Positions 1 through 8,719 of a stretch of DNA of 64,000 bases are shown piece by piece (the first letter of the stretch is position 1; every line of letters begins with the position of its first letter). The position numbers and the translations under genes are program-made. The DNA lies in the NCBI GenBank assembly GCA_021371995.1, contig JAJFVA010000035.1:26006-90005 (forward strand), read 5' to 3'. This DNA comes from Methanoregulaceae archaeon (GTDB lineage Archaea; Halobacteriota; Methanomicrobia; Methanomicrobiales; Methanospirillaceae). The notes beneath the pieces were generated by a model. It was not told the DNA's origin, searched no databases, and was given only the letters and a program-made list of their open reading frames with translations.

Positions 1-39
1 AGAATATTAGTACAATAGTATAATTTTATTTACTCAATA

Positions 40-55
40 GGAGAATTTATACTCC
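40..55 (+). promoter_or_regulatory. TATA box inside a partial palindrome, promoter of the ABC importer
   Basis: The stretch GGAGAATTTATACTCC has mirrored GGAG/CTCC ends and contains a TATA-like TTTATAC at 46-52, about 27 bases before the ATG at 76. That spacing would put the transcription start at or next to the ATG, which fits the absence of a Shine-Dalgarno motif there (leaderless mRNA). A second AT-rich candidate lies at about 20-33. The dyad could be an operator over the TATA box; this is inference. Confidence 0.45.
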
Positions 56-75
56 ATCAGCCAGACCTAGTTTTC

Positions 76-1281
76 ATGCAGATATCAAAAATGATCGCTG
101 TTGGTGCAGTGATGGCGATCGCCCTGCTAATCGCCGGGTGTATCACCCCCGCACCCCCTGCAGAGAACTCGGTCTCGGTTATCTACACCAAGGGGACCGG
201 CCCGATGCCCACCCTCCTTGCAACGGACCAGATTGACGGCTATATTGCCTGGCAGCCATTTGTCGAGGTCGCTCCACTCGCCGGGATAGGAAAAGTCCTC
301 ATCTATTCCGGTGACCTCCCCCCTGCCGGCCGGTGGCAGAACCATCCCTGTTGTGTCTTTACTGCCCGACAGGATGCCATCGACAATAACCCTGACCTGA
401 CCAATGCCCTGACCGCCGCTCTTATCCTCTCGACCCGCTACATCGAAGATAACCCGAATGAGAGTGCCGAGATTGTCGCGGACTGGCTTGCCGGAAAAGG
501 CAATTTCACGTATGGAGATATTTCTGTTTCATCGGTTGAAGTGCTCCAGCGGGCATTCCCGACTGTCAAATTTGTGAATGAACCCACAGACGACTGGAAG
601 AATGATACTCTTGAATTTGTCTATGCCCAGCGGGAACTGGGCGTACTGACCGGATCCCTTGTAAATACCACGGATAAGGAGTCAATTGATCTTCTATTTG
701 ACAGCAAGCCCTACGATTCAGCCGATTCCATGATCCAGTCTGGAGTCATCACCACTCCTGCAGTACAGAGCAAACCGATCGGGCTGGGATACCTGATGTC
801 CGACCACCATGCAGCCCTTTTTGTGGCGGTCAAGAACTGGAAATACTTCGAGGACACATATGGTATTGCTATCAAACCGCGCGACCTGACCGCATCACGC
901 CCTGACGTTGCCGACCTTATCGTGAACGGGCAGCCCGTTGCAGAGCTCAGGCTCGTCTCTGCAGATGCAGGACCGCAGCTGATGCAACTATCTTCCACAG
1001 ATACGATCCAGTATGCGCTCGTGGGCAATCCCCCGGCTATCGCGGCAATCGATAAGGGGACCCCGGTAAAGATCATTATGGCTGTCAACGAAGAGGGATC
1101 AGGGATTGTCCTTGCAGAGGATGCCCCGGCCAATGACTGGGACAGCTTTGTTACATGGGCAAAAACCCGCTCAGCCAGCGGCCAGCCCCTGAAGATAGCA
1201 GCACCGGGGAAGGGATCGATCCAGGATGTGCTCCTCCGGTATTCCCTTGAAGAGAGTGGTTTATCAGTTAAGGAAGGATAA
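76..1281 (+). CDS. ABC transporter substrate-binding lipoprotein (NMT1/SsuA-like), circularly permuted
   Basis: The 401-residue lipoprotein has a hydrophobic signal segment ending in a lipobox (LLIAGC, Cys22), so it should be anchored outside the cell membrane and deliver a solute to the permease encoded just downstream. The domain order is odd. Residues about 33-222 hold what is normally the second half of an NMT1/SsuA-type protein (GPMPTLLATDQIDGYIAWQP, then NHPCCVF). Residues about 234-401 hold what is normally the first half (IGLGYLMSDHHAAL, NPPAIAAIDKG, PGKGSIQD). The protein ends where the usual fold would cross into the second half. The ligand cannot be told; relatives bind sulfonates, nitrate, thiamine precursors or similar. 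The ATG at 76 is preferred because of the TATA spacing; ATG at 91 is possible. An assembly artefact near the window edge is not excluded. Confidence 0.85.
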   Translation: MQISKMIAVGAVMAIALLIAGCITPAPPAENSVSVIYTKGTGPMPTLLATDQIDGYIAWQPFVEVAPLAGIGKVLIYSGDLPPAGRWQNHPCCVFTARQDAIDNNPDLTNALTAALILSTRYIEDNPNESAEIVADWLAGKGNFTYGDISVSSVEVLQRAFPTVKFVNEPTDDWKNDTLEFVYAQRELGVLTGSLVNTTDKESIDLLFDSKPYDSADSMIQSGVITTPAVQSKPIGLGYLMSDHHAALFVAVKNWKYFEDTYGIAIKPRDLTASRPDVADLIVNGQPVAELRLVSADAGPQLMQLSSTDTIQYALVGNPPAIAAIDKGTPVKIIMAVNEEGSGIVLAEDAPANDWDSFVTWAKTRSASGQPLKIAAPGKGSIQDVLLRYSLEESGLSVKEG

Positions 1282-1293
1282 TCTATCAGGATA

Positions 1294-2061
1294 ATGAGGA
1301 GCCCCCTTACCCTCCTCCTCCCTGTCCTTCTTATTGTGGGATGGGAGGTTGCGGCTTATTTCATTGATAATCCGTTCATTCTTCCATCCCTTACCACAGT
1401 TATCCCGATCCTTCTCCACCCGTTTTCTTCTGAGTATACTCTGGGGAGCGGAAGTCTCGTTGACAATGCTGCAGCAAGCCTGTTCCGGGTTGCGTCCGGA
1501 TTTCTTCTCGCGGCAGTAATTGCCATCCCTCTCGGTATCGGTATGGGGCGCTCGCATTTCCTTCATGATTTTCTTGACAGCACTATTGAACTCCTTCGGC
1601 CAATTCCCCCCCTTGCCTGGGTGCCACTCGCGCTTGCATGGTTCAAGATCGGGTTCGTTTCTATCGTGTTTATCATATTCATCGGTGCGTTTTTCCCAAT
1701 TCTCCTGAATACGATTGATGGGGTAAAGTCTGTCAAGAAGACCTGGATCGAAGTGGCTGAGACCCTCGGCGCCCGGGAACGCGATGTGCTTTCAAAAGTA
1801 ATCCTTCCCGGCTCTGCACCAACTGTCTGGACCGGGCTCCGGGTTGGGTTTGGTATTGCATGGATGTGTGTTGTTGCCGCGGAATGGCTCCCGGGAATAT
1901 CCCGGGGACTCGGGTATCTTATCCTTTATGCTTACAACTTCGGGCAGACCAACCTTATTATCGCAGGGATGGTGGTAATCGGCGTGATTGGTATCCTGAT
2001 TGACCAGATCTTCAGGGCGGGTGAGAAGAGATGGTTCTCATGGAGATCGCTGGAACGATGA
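1294..2061 (+). CDS. ABC transporter permease (SsuC/TauC family)
   Basis: This 255-residue integral membrane protein is the translocation subunit of the importer. It has several hydrophobic segments and the cytoplasmic EAA loop at about residues 153-174 (EVAETLGARERDVL, then LPGSAP), which contacts the ATPase in this family. It starts 12 bases after the binding-protein stop and is followed by the ATPase gene, giving the order binding protein, permease, ATPase. Length and motif layout are normal for SsuC/TauC-type permeases. Substrate is unknown. Confidence 0.92.
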   Translation: MRSPLTLLLPVLLIVGWEVAAYFIDNPFILPSLTTVIPILLHPFSSEYTLGSGSLVDNAAASLFRVASGFLLAAVIAIPLGIGMGRSHFLHDFLDSTIELLRPIPPLAWVPLALAWFKIGFVSIVFIIFIGAFFPILLNTIDGVKSVKKTWIEVAETLGARERDVLSKVILPGSAPTVWTGLRVGFGIAWMCVVAAEWLPGISRGLGYLILYAYNFGQTNLIIAGMVVIGVIGILIDQIFRAGEKRWFSWRSLER

Positions 2062-2095
2062 GTGTGATGCAGGTATTCAAAGGAGTGTCCCGGCT

Positions 2096-2884
2096 ATGAC
2101 CCTGGAAATCCTGAACCTTTCAAAGGAATTTCCTGTACCCGGACAGCCCCCGATCCAGGCGCTGTCAGGGATCACACTCACTGTGGGGGACAAGGAATTT
2201 GTTTCGGTTCTCGGACCTTCGGGGTGCGGAAAGACAACGCTGCTCCGGATTGTTGCAGGGCTCGAAACTGCGACTTCAGGATCCATCACGCTGGATGGGG
2301 AGAGCATCGATCGACGGAGTTCTCAGATGGCCATGATATTCCAGGAGTACTCGCTCTATCCCTGGAGAACGATTATCGATAACGTGACCTTCGGACTTGA
2401 GATGCAGAATATCGAGGAGAGACCTGCAAGGGAAGTGGCATTGGAGTATCTCCACCTTGTGGGACTTGATGAATTTGCCAACCGGTACCCTTACGAACTT
2501 TCCGGAGGAATGCGCCAGAGAGTAGCCGTTGCACGAGCAATGGCAATCGAGCCCCGGATTCTGCTGATGGATGAGCCTTTCGGGGCACTGGACGCCCAGA
2601 CCCGGAATATGCTTCAAAAAGAGCTTCTTGAGATTTGGGAAAAGACAAGGAAGACCGTGCTCTTTGTAACACACAGCGTCGATGAAGCAGTGTATCTCTC
2701 GGACCGGATTGTCGTGCTTACCGCGAGACCAGGCCGAATCAGGAAGATTGTGGATTCCTCGCTTGAAAGGCCACGGAACCGGACAAGCCCGGAATTTGCG
2801 CGGATACGCAGGTGTGTCCTTGATCTTATCAACGAGAGCGGGCAACCAAAGGAAGATTTAATAGTGCATCCCCCCTCTTTATAA
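2096..2884 (+). CDS. ABC transporter ATP-binding protein (SsuB/TauB family)
   Basis: The 262-residue ATPase energises the importer. Walker A (GPSGCGKTT, residues 40-48), Q-loop Gln83, signature LSGGM (135-139), Walker B (ILLMDE, about 155-160) and the H-loop (VTHSVDEA) are all present. The reading frame is open back to 2000, but the ATG at 2096 is chosen because AAAGGAGTG at 2079-2086 is a good ribosome site and because the MTLEILNLSKEF start matches family N-termini. Its stop codon lies inside the probable TATA box of the next gene, rpl10e. Confidence 0.93.
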   Translation: MTLEILNLSKEFPVPGQPPIQALSGITLTVGDKEFVSVLGPSGCGKTTLLRIVAGLETATSGSITLDGESIDRRSSQMAMIFQEYSLYPWRTIIDNVTFGLEMQNIEERPAREVALEYLHLVGLDEFANRYPYELSGGMRQRVAVARAMAIEPRILLMDEPFGALDAQTRNMLQKELLEIWEKTRKTVLFVTHSVDEAVYLSDRIVVLTARPGRIRKIVDSSLERPRNRTSPEFARIRRCVLDLINESGQPKEDLIVHPPSL

Positions 2885-2885
2885 A
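2878..2885 (+). promoter_or_regulatory. TATA box of rpl10e, overlapping the stop codon of the ABC ATPase
   Basis: TTTATAAA at 2878-2885 is a near-consensus archaeal TATA box. The TAA stop of the upstream ATPase is at 2882-2884, within it. The rpl10e ATG at 2916 is about 31 bases downstream and has a GAGGAGTGA ribosome site between, so a leader of a few to about 12 bases is expected. Confidence 0.6.
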
Positions 2886-2915
2886 GAACCGATAGCGAAG
2901 AGGAGTGACTGACAG

Positions 2916-3470
2916 ATGGTTCGAAAACCAGCCAAAATGTACAGGAATCTGGCAAAGAAGGCTTATACGAGAAGAGAATACATGGGCGGTGTACCCGGAA
3001 GCAAGGTCGTCCAGTTTGATATGGGAAACCTCTCCCAGGAATTTCCCCTCGAATTGAATCTTATCGTTGTAGAGTCCTGCCAGATACGTCATAGTGCGCT
3101 CGAAGCAGCACGTATCAGCATCAACCGAAAACTGCTCAAGGATGTTGGGAGGATGAATTTCCATCTCAAACTCCGGGTGTTCCCGCACCATGTCCTTCGC
3201 GAGAACAAGCAGGCAACAGGAGCAGGTGCAGACCGTGTCTCTGAGGGGATGAGACTTGCCTTTGGAAAGGCCGTGGGGACCGCAGCCCGGGTGATGAAAG
3301 ACCAGGTGGTTTTCACAACGTATACGAGCCCGCAGTACCTTGACAAGGCGAAAGTTGCCATGAAAGCGGGCAGCCACAAACTCCCTTCTCCTGCGTATTT
3401 CACCGTTGTTGAACGGAGCGGGCCAGTGCCTGCGGAATCCCCCGCACCGGCTGTCAACGAATCAGAATAA
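2916..3470 (+). CDS. rpl10e: Large-subunit ribosomal protein L10e (uL16)
   Basis: The 184-residue protein begins [20 protein letters not shown] and carries the typical archaeal L10e core ([39 protein letters not shown]). It is a component of the 50S subunit near the peptidyl-transferase centre and tRNA path. The last about 15 residues are Pro/Ala rich and are not conserved in the family. It has its own TATA box at the end of the upstream ABC operon, and pyrimidine-rich DNA after its stop (3480-3497) may act as a T-rich terminator. Confidence 0.96.
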   Translation: MVRKPAKMYRNLAKKAYTRREYMGGVPGSKVVQFDMGNLSQEFPLELNLIVVESCQIRHSALEAARISINRKLLKDVGRMNFHLKLRVFPHHVLRENKQATGAGADRVSEGMRLAFGKAVGTAARVMKDQVVFTTYTSPQYLDKAKVAMKAGSHKLPSPAYFTVVERSGPVPAESPAPAVNESE

Positions 3471-3549
3471 AAATTCTTATCTCCCTCCTTCTTTTTCGCC
3501 CTGATTCCGGACAGAAACGATTATAGATTTTCTTCGCCGAGTACTGGTG

Positions 3550-4386
3550 ATGGTGCTTCCAGAAGATGACTCACTGTACCGGGCCGTGGCAGACGCTACA
3601 TGCCGGGCATTCCGGCAGGCAGAGACGATCCTCCCCCCTGATATAGTGGCGGCACTTCGCACTGCCGCCGGCAGAGAGTCATCTGCTGTCGCCCGACATG
3701 AATTATCAAATATTCTCGAAAATATCGCTCTTGCAGAAAAGCTTGCCCTGCCTATCTGCCAGGATACCGGAGTGCCGGTGATTTTTCTCACCGTGCCACC
3801 GCATGTCCCCTACTCCCACAGGCTCCTCCTTGCTGCCAGCGAGGGAGTACGGAGAGCAACCCGGGATGTCCCGCTCCGGCCAAACGTCGTTTCGCCTCTC
3901 GAAAGAAAGAATTACGGCGATAACACCGGGCCGGGGATGCCGTCATTCCATGTATCCCCGGGTGACATCCTGACCGTTACCGTTCTCCCGAAGGGTGCAG
4001 GGGCAGAAAACATGTCCCGGCTGGCCATGCTTCTCCCGACTGAAAAGGACCAAATTCCCAAGTTTGTCGCGGAGACTATGCTGATTGCAGGAGGCAGGCC
4101 GTGTCCCCCTGTTGTGCTCGGGGTTGGAATAGGCGGTACATTTGACAGCTGTGCCGCACTGGCCAAGGAAGCCCTGCTTCTCCCTATCGATACCATGGAT
4201 CCCTTTGAACAGGAGCTCTGTGATGCTGTCAATGCCCTAGGGATTGGACCGATGGGATTAGGGGGAGAGACAACGGCACTTGCCGTGAAGGTCAGGACTG
4301 CTGCCTGCCATACTGCATCGCTGCCCGTTGCAGTGAATGTCCAGTGCTGGGCTGCCCGCAGGTCAACCATCGAGGTGAAATGGTGA
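3550..4386 (+). CDS. fumA: Class I fumarate hydratase, alpha (N-terminal) subunit
   Basis: The 278-residue protein matches the alpha part of the two-subunit iron-sulfur fumarase/tartrate dehydratase (TtdA) family. It has the conserved Cys regions LPICQDTG, GTFDSCAALAKEALL and AACHTASLPV expected to hold the 4Fe-4S cluster, and the NYGDNTGPG segment. With the beta subunit it interconverts fumarate and malate in the cytoplasm. A GTG at 3547 directly before the ATG is an alternative start. The gene overlaps the beta gene by a few bases and opens the run of reductive TCA genes. Confidence 0.92.
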   Translation: MVLPEDDSLYRAVADATCRAFRQAETILPPDIVAALRTAAGRESSAVARHELSNILENIALAEKLALPICQDTGVPVIFLTVPPHVPYSHRLLLAASEGVRRATRDVPLRPNVVSPLERKNYGDNTGPGMPSFHVSPGDILTVTVLPKGAGAENMSRLAMLLPTEKDQIPKFVAETMLIAGGRPCPPVVLGVGIGGTFDSCAALAKEALLLPIDTMDPFEQELCDAVNALGIGPMGLGGETTALAVKVRTAACHTASLPVAVNVQCWAARRSTIEVKW

Positions 4387-4928
4387 ACAGAATCTGCCTT
4401 AAAACCCCGCTCGGTGATGAAGTCCTCTCGCTTCATGCCGGGGACCATGTCACGCTCTCCGGAATCGTGTATACCGCAAGGGATGAAGCGCACGTAAGGA
4501 TGATGGAGGAAGGCATCCCCTTCAATCCGCAGGGAGCGGCAATCTACCATTGCGGACCCGTTATCCGGGACTCCCGTATCCTTGCCGCAGGCCCTACCAC
4601 CTCGTCGCGATTGAACTCCCTCACCGGGTTTCTTCTTGACGGGGGTGTGCGTGCACTCATTGGCAAGGGAGGTATGGGAACCGAGGTTGCAGGACAGCTC
4701 CGGGATAGGGGGGTTTACCTTGCCTGTACCGGAGGGTGTGCGGTGCTTGCAGCCTCAAAAATGTCCTTAAAAGGCGTTTTTTTCGAAGACCTCGGAATGG
4801 CAGAGGCGATCTGGATCATTGAACTCGATTCGCTCCCTCTTGTTGTCGGGATCGATTCCCACGGAAATGACCTCTTTGCTGATATATCCAGAGAAGCAAA
4901 CAAACAATTCCACATACAGTTCACCTAA
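4380..4928 (+). CDS. fumB: Class I fumarate hydratase, beta (C-terminal) subunit
   Basis: The 182-residue beta subunit (TtdB family) contains IYHCGPVIRD, LIGKGGMG and the FFEDLGMAEAIW segment typical of the C-terminal fumarase domain. The open frame reaches back to 4344, but the ATG at 4380 overlaps the stop of the alpha gene and gives the normal N-terminus (MVNRICLKTPLGDEV). It pairs with the alpha subunit for a complete L-malate/fumarate hydratase. Confidence 0.92.
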   Translation: MVNRICLKTPLGDEVLSLHAGDHVTLSGIVYTARDEAHVRMMEEGIPFNPQGAAIYHCGPVIRDSRILAAGPTTSSRLNSLTGFLLDGGVRALIGKGGMGTEVAGQLRDRGVYLACTGGCAVLAASKMSLKGVFFEDLGMAEAIWIIELDSLPLVVGIDSHGNDLFADISREANKQFHIQFT

Positions 4929-4946
4929 CATACAAAGGACCATGCC

Positions 4947-5219
4947 ATGAGACTGCAGATAGATGAACGCCGGTGTAAGGGATGTAATCTCTGCACCCTG
5001 GTCTGTCCCTACCGGATCTTCAAACCGGGAAAGCGAGCCAACCTGAGAGGGGTGATCGTCCCCGAACTCGATCGTCCTGAGCGGTGTGCCAACTGCCGGC
5101 TCCGCGACCTGTACGGAAGGACCCTCTGCGGCATGTGCCAGATGATCTGCCCTGATCAGGCAATCTCATGGGTTAAGGAAGAAGAGCATGTACCAAAAAA
5201 GGTGGCGATCGAATATTGA
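4947..5219 (+). CDS. korD: 2-oxoglutarate:ferredoxin oxidoreductase delta subunit (ferredoxin-like)
   Basis: The 90-residue iron-sulfur protein has a first Cys set at residues 10, 13, 16 and 20 (CKGCNLCTLVCP) and a second set at about 47, 50, 61, 64 and 68, enough for two 4Fe-4S clusters. It is the electron-transfer subunit of the four-subunit KOR and lies directly before korA, whose start overlaps its stop. Confidence 0.9.
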   Translation: MRLQIDERRCKGCNLCTLVCPYRIFKPGKRANLRGVIVPELDRPERCANCRLRDLYGRTLCGMCQMICPDQAISWVKEEEHVPKKVAIEY

Positions 5220-6316
5220 CCCGGACTGAATTTATGCAGGGGAATACGGCCTGCGCCGAGGGGGCACTTGCCGCTGGGTGCCGTTTCTTCGGCGGCTATC
5301 CCATTACCCCTTCAACTGAAATCGCAGAGCATATGGCACTCCGCCTTTCGAAAACAGGGGGAGTATTCATCCAGATGGAAGACGAGATTGCGGGTATCGC
5401 TGCAGTGATCGGTGCTTCATGGACCGGGACAAAGGCGATGACTGCGACAAGCGGGCCCGGCTTCTCCCTGATGATGGAGAATATCGGGTATGCAATCATG
5501 ACCGAGACCCCCTGTGTCATCGTTAATATCCAGCGCGGAGGCCCTTCAACCGGTCAGCCCACGATGTCTGCCCAGGGGGACATGCTCCAGTGCCGCTTTG
5601 GATCTCACGGGGATTATAGCGTCATTGCTCTCTGTCCTGCGAGTGTCCAGGAGATGTTTGATCTGACGGTCGATGCATTCAACCTTGCAGAGCGCTTCAG
5701 GGTCCCGGTCTTCCTCATGGCTGATGAGATCATCGGGCATATGAGGGAGAGACTTATCATCCCGGACAGTGTCGTCTCCGAACAGCGGATACCGCTTGAG
5801 CCGGGAACTCTCCCGTTCAAAGCAGGGGAGGATCTCGTGCCGGGATTTCCCACGTTCGGAAAGGGTTACGGCGTTCATGTAACTGGCCTTACCCATGATG
5901 AACGCGGATATCCCTGTGCCACCAGCCCGAAACTCCATGAAGACCTCGTAAAACGGCTTGTCGCAAAAGTTGAAGGAGCCCGCGATTCAATCACTTCGTG
6001 CGATATAATCAATCCTGAAGCAGAGACCGTTTTTATCTCTTATGGTGCCCCTTCCCGGACCGTGCAGCAGGTGCTCCATGATCACTCCGGAGACGGGATC
6101 GGGCATCTCAGGCTGAAGATGGTCTGGCCATTTGCCGAGTCGCTGCTCGCCCGCTTTAAAAATGCACAGACTTTTATCGTCCCTGAACAGAACCTCGGCC
6201 AGATATCCCGCGAGATCGAGAGGCATGTGGACGGGGAGGTAATATCCGTCCCGAAACTCGGCGGTGATCTCCATACACCGGACGATCTTTACAAAGTTTT
6301 GGAGGATGCACGATGA
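5216..6316 (+). CDS. korA: 2-oxoglutarate:ferredoxin oxidoreductase alpha subunit
   Basis: The 366-residue alpha subunit carries EFMQGNTACAEGALAAGCRF, GGYPITPSTEIAE and TSGPGFSLM, hallmarks of 2-oxoacid:acceptor oxidoreductase alpha chains of the KorA type. In methanogens of this group the enzyme is thought to run reductively, carboxylating succinyl-CoA to 2-oxoglutarate with reduced ferredoxin. The best start is TTG at 5216, which overlaps the korD stop and has an AGGTGG ribosome site; the ATG at 5234 has no such site. Confidence 0.92.
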   Translation: MTRTEFMQGNTACAEGALAAGCRFFGGYPITPSTEIAEHMALRLSKTGGVFIQMEDEIAGIAAVIGASWTGTKAMTATSGPGFSLMMENIGYAIMTETPCVIVNIQRGGPSTGQPTMSAQGDMLQCRFGSHGDYSVIALCPASVQEMFDLTVDAFNLAERFRVPVFLMADEIIGHMRERLIIPDSVVSEQRIPLEPGTLPFKAGEDLVPGFPTFGKGYGVHVTGLTHDERGYPCATSPKLHEDLVKRLVAKVEGARDSITSCDIINPEAETVFISYGAPSRTVQQVLHDHSGDGIGHLRLKMVWPFAESLLARFKNAQTFIVPEQNLGQISREIERHVDGEVISVPKLGGDLHTPDDLYKVLEDAR

Positions 6317-7101
6317 GCGAGGAGGAATGGCTCAGGCAGGACCGTCTTCCCCATATCTTCTGTGCAGGGTGCGGGAACGGGACCGTCATCAACTGTACTC
6401 TCTCTGCAGTGGAGCAGATCGGCTGGAAGAAGCAGGACACCATCTTTGTTTCCGGAATCGGATGCTCATCCCGTGCACCAGGCTACATCTCCACCGATTC
6501 GCTCCATACCACGCATGGCAGGGCGCTTGCATTCGCTACTGGGATTAAGCTGGCAAACCCGGGCCTGAACGTTGTTGTTTTTACCGGTGACGGGGATCTC
6601 GCTGCAATCGGGGGCAACCACTTTATCCACGCATGCCGGAGAAATATCGACATTACCGTGGTCTGCATGAATAACATGATCTATGGGATGACGGGGGGAC
6701 AGGGAAGCCCTACCACCCCGCTGGGGGGCCTTTCCACGACAACTCCCTACGGGTCCAAAGAGCCGGCATTTGATCTCTGCGGTCTTGCTTCCGCAGCGGG
6801 AGCAAATTACGTGGCCAGATGGACCTCCTATCATGTCCGTGAACTCACGAGATCTATACTGACCGGTCTTGAGACCCCCGGTTTTTCGTTTATTGAATCG
6901 CTGGTGCAGTGCCCTACCAACTACGGCCGGCGGAACAGGTTCAAACAGGTCACCGATCAGATCGAGTATTTCAGGTCCCATACTATCCTCGTAGAAAAGG
7001 CTGTACGGATGAAAGAGAAAGGGGAAGAAGTACCGGCGGACATGATTCTTTCCGGCGAATTTGTGCGGCGTAACCGGCCTGCACTCGGAGTGCGGCCATG
7101 A
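6313..7101 (+). CDS. korB: 2-oxoglutarate:ferredoxin oxidoreductase beta subunit (TPP-binding)
   Basis: The 262-residue subunit has FCAGCGNG near residue 17 and the thiamine diphosphate/Mg binding motif GDGDLAAIGGNH followed by VVCMNNMIYGMTGGQ. These identify the catalytic beta chain of 2-oxoacid:ferredoxin oxidoreductases. The ATG overlaps the korA stop by four bases, which suggests translational coupling. Confidence 0.93.
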   Translation: MSEEEWLRQDRLPHIFCAGCGNGTVINCTLSAVEQIGWKKQDTIFVSGIGCSSRAPGYISTDSLHTTHGRALAFATGIKLANPGLNVVVFTGDGDLAAIGGNHFIHACRRNIDITVVCMNNMIYGMTGGQGSPTTPLGGLSTTTPYGSKEPAFDLCGLASAAGANYVARWTSYHVRELTRSILTGLETPGFSFIESLVQCPTNYGRRNRFKQVTDQIEYFRSHTILVEKAVRMKEKGEEVPADMILSGEFVRRNRPALGVRP

Positions 7102-7637
7102 GGCACGAGGTCAGGTTCTCCGGCTTTGGAGGACAGGGAATTATTCTTGCTGCCGTAATTCTCGGGCGTGCAGCAGTCATGTATGACAACAAGTATGCAG
7201 TGCAGACCCAGGTATACGGGCCTGAAGCGCGGGGAGGGGCTTCAATGAGTGCGGTAATTATCGATGACGAACCAATTCTCTACCCCAAGGTGGCAACCCC
7301 TGACATCTACGTCATCATGTCCCAGGAAGGCTTTGAAAAATACGGGGCGGCAGCATGCGGCGAAGCCGAAATGCTCCTGGATAATACACTTGTGCACTCC
7401 CGTCCGGCCTGCCGGTATATTGAGATACCTGCAACCAGGGAGGCGCGGGAAACGCTTGGAAGGGATATTGTGGCAAACATCATCATGCTTGGTGCGCTCG
7501 TGGCCGCAACCGGAGTGGTGAGCCGGACTTCTATAGAAAAGGCAATCCTTGATTCCGTTCCAAAAGGGACCGAATCCCTGAATATAAAGGCAATGAAGCG
7601 GGGCTTTGAGCTGGCCGAAGTGGAGAGTAACAGATGA
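7098..7637 (+). CDS. korC: 2-oxoglutarate:ferredoxin oxidoreductase gamma subunit
   Basis: The 179-residue gamma subunit begins with FSGFGGQGIILAA and contains VYGPEARGGAS, both characteristic of the gamma chain, which helps bind CoA. It overlaps korB and sucC by four bases on each side, so the kor and suc genes form one tightly coupled unit. Confidence 0.93.
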   Translation: MRHEVRFSGFGGQGIILAAVILGRAAVMYDNKYAVQTQVYGPEARGGASMSAVIIDDEPILYPKVATPDIYVIMSQEGFEKYGAAACGEAEMLLDNTLVHSRPACRYIEIPATREARETLGRDIVANIIMLGALVAATGVVSRTSIEKAILDSVPKGTESLNIKAMKRGFELAEVESNR

Positions 7638-8719
7638 AATTTCTTGAGCATGAAGCAAAATTGGTCTTCGCAGACAATGGGATCCCAGTACCGCATGGAG
7701 TCCTGATCCGGTCTGCTGATGAGCTGGCAGGGCACCTTGATACACTCCCGTTTGAGTTTGTTTTAAAGGCCCAGGTGGATGTAGGCGGACGGGGAAAAGC
7801 GGGCGGAATCCTCATGGCGGATAAAAAAAATGGAGTTGCAACCGCCAGAGACCTGTTTGGAACAACAATAAAGGGCGTTCCGGTGCGGGAGATCCTAGCC
7901 GAGGAACGGCTTGAGATCCTCCACGAGTACTTCGCCAGCATCGCTGTTGACAGGTCAACGAAGGAAGCCCTCATCCTCTTTACTGAAGAGGGAGGGGTCG
8001 ACATCGAGACACTTGCACGGGAGCGCCCCTCGGCAATCAGGAGAGCATCTGTCTCTCTCCTGATGACAGAGATTCCCCCTTTTATGCTCCGTGACCTCAT
8101 TGGTAAAGCACCGAAGGAAGCAGGGAAGATACTCCAGAGTCTTTATACTGTATTTCGAAGGAAGGATGCTGTACTTGCAGAGATAAATCCTCTTGTGACC
8201 ACCCCCTCCGGCATCTTTGCTGCTGATGCCAAGCTGATTGTGGATGACAATGCCCTGAAAAGGCAGGGCATCTCCCAAAACAGGGACCTGACGGAGCGTG
8301 AACGGGAAGCAGAGAAGCATGGGTTTTCCTACGTTGAACTTATAGGGAATATTGGGGTAATCGGAAACGGTGCCGGGCTCACGATGGCAACGCTCGATCT
8401 GATCGATTTCTTCGATGGAAAGGCAGCCAATTTCCTTGATGTGGGGGGCGGCGCTGACCAGGAACGTGTCAAACATGCGGTGCAGCTCGTTGCCGGGGTT
8501 CCTTCTGTCAGGGTGATCATTGTAAATCTTCTTGGCGGGATTACCCGGTGTGACGAGGTTGCCCGCGGGATTATCGATGCCGGTATCAGCCAGGAAGTTA
8601 TTGTAAGGCTTGCCGGTACGAATGAGGAGGAGGGGAAATGCCTTCTCATGGAGAAAGGGTATCGCATGCTTGATTCAATGGAGCAGGCGGTCAGGGCTGC
8701 CGTGGAGGCGGTCAGATGA
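7634..8719 (+). CDS. sucC: Succinate-CoA ligase (ADP-forming) beta subunit
   Basis: The 361-residue protein has the ATP-grasp start (FLEHEAKLVFADNGIPVP), VDVGGRGKAGGI and the C-terminal CoA-ligase segment with GNGAGLTMATLD and NLLGGITRCDEVA. It activates succinate to succinyl-CoA at the cost of ATP, supplying the substrate of KOR. It is slightly shorter than the about 385 residues common in bacteria. The start overlaps korC and the stop overlaps sucD by four bases. Confidence 0.93.
   Translation: MKFLEHEAKLVFADNGIPVPHGVLIRSADELAGHLDTLPFEFVLKAQVDVGGRGKAGGILMADKKNGVATARDLFGTTIKGVPVREILAEERLEILHEYFASIAVDRSTKEALILFTEEGGVDIETLARERPSAIRRASVSLLMTEIPPFMLRDLIGKAPKEAGKILQSLYTVFRRKDAVLAEINPLVTTPSGIFAADAKLIVDDNALKRQGISQNRDLTEREREAEKHGFSYVELIGNIGVIGNGAGLTMATLDLIDFFDGKAANFLDVGGGADQERVKHAVQLVAGVPSVRVIIVNLLGGITRCDEVARGIIDAGISQEVIVRLAGTNEEEGKCLLMEKGYRMLDSMEQAVRAAVEAVR

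Noticed and set aside
2000..2095. N-terminal extension of the ABC ATPase frame
   Set aside because: It overlaps the permease gene in another frame and lacks a ribosome site; ATG 2096 has a good one.
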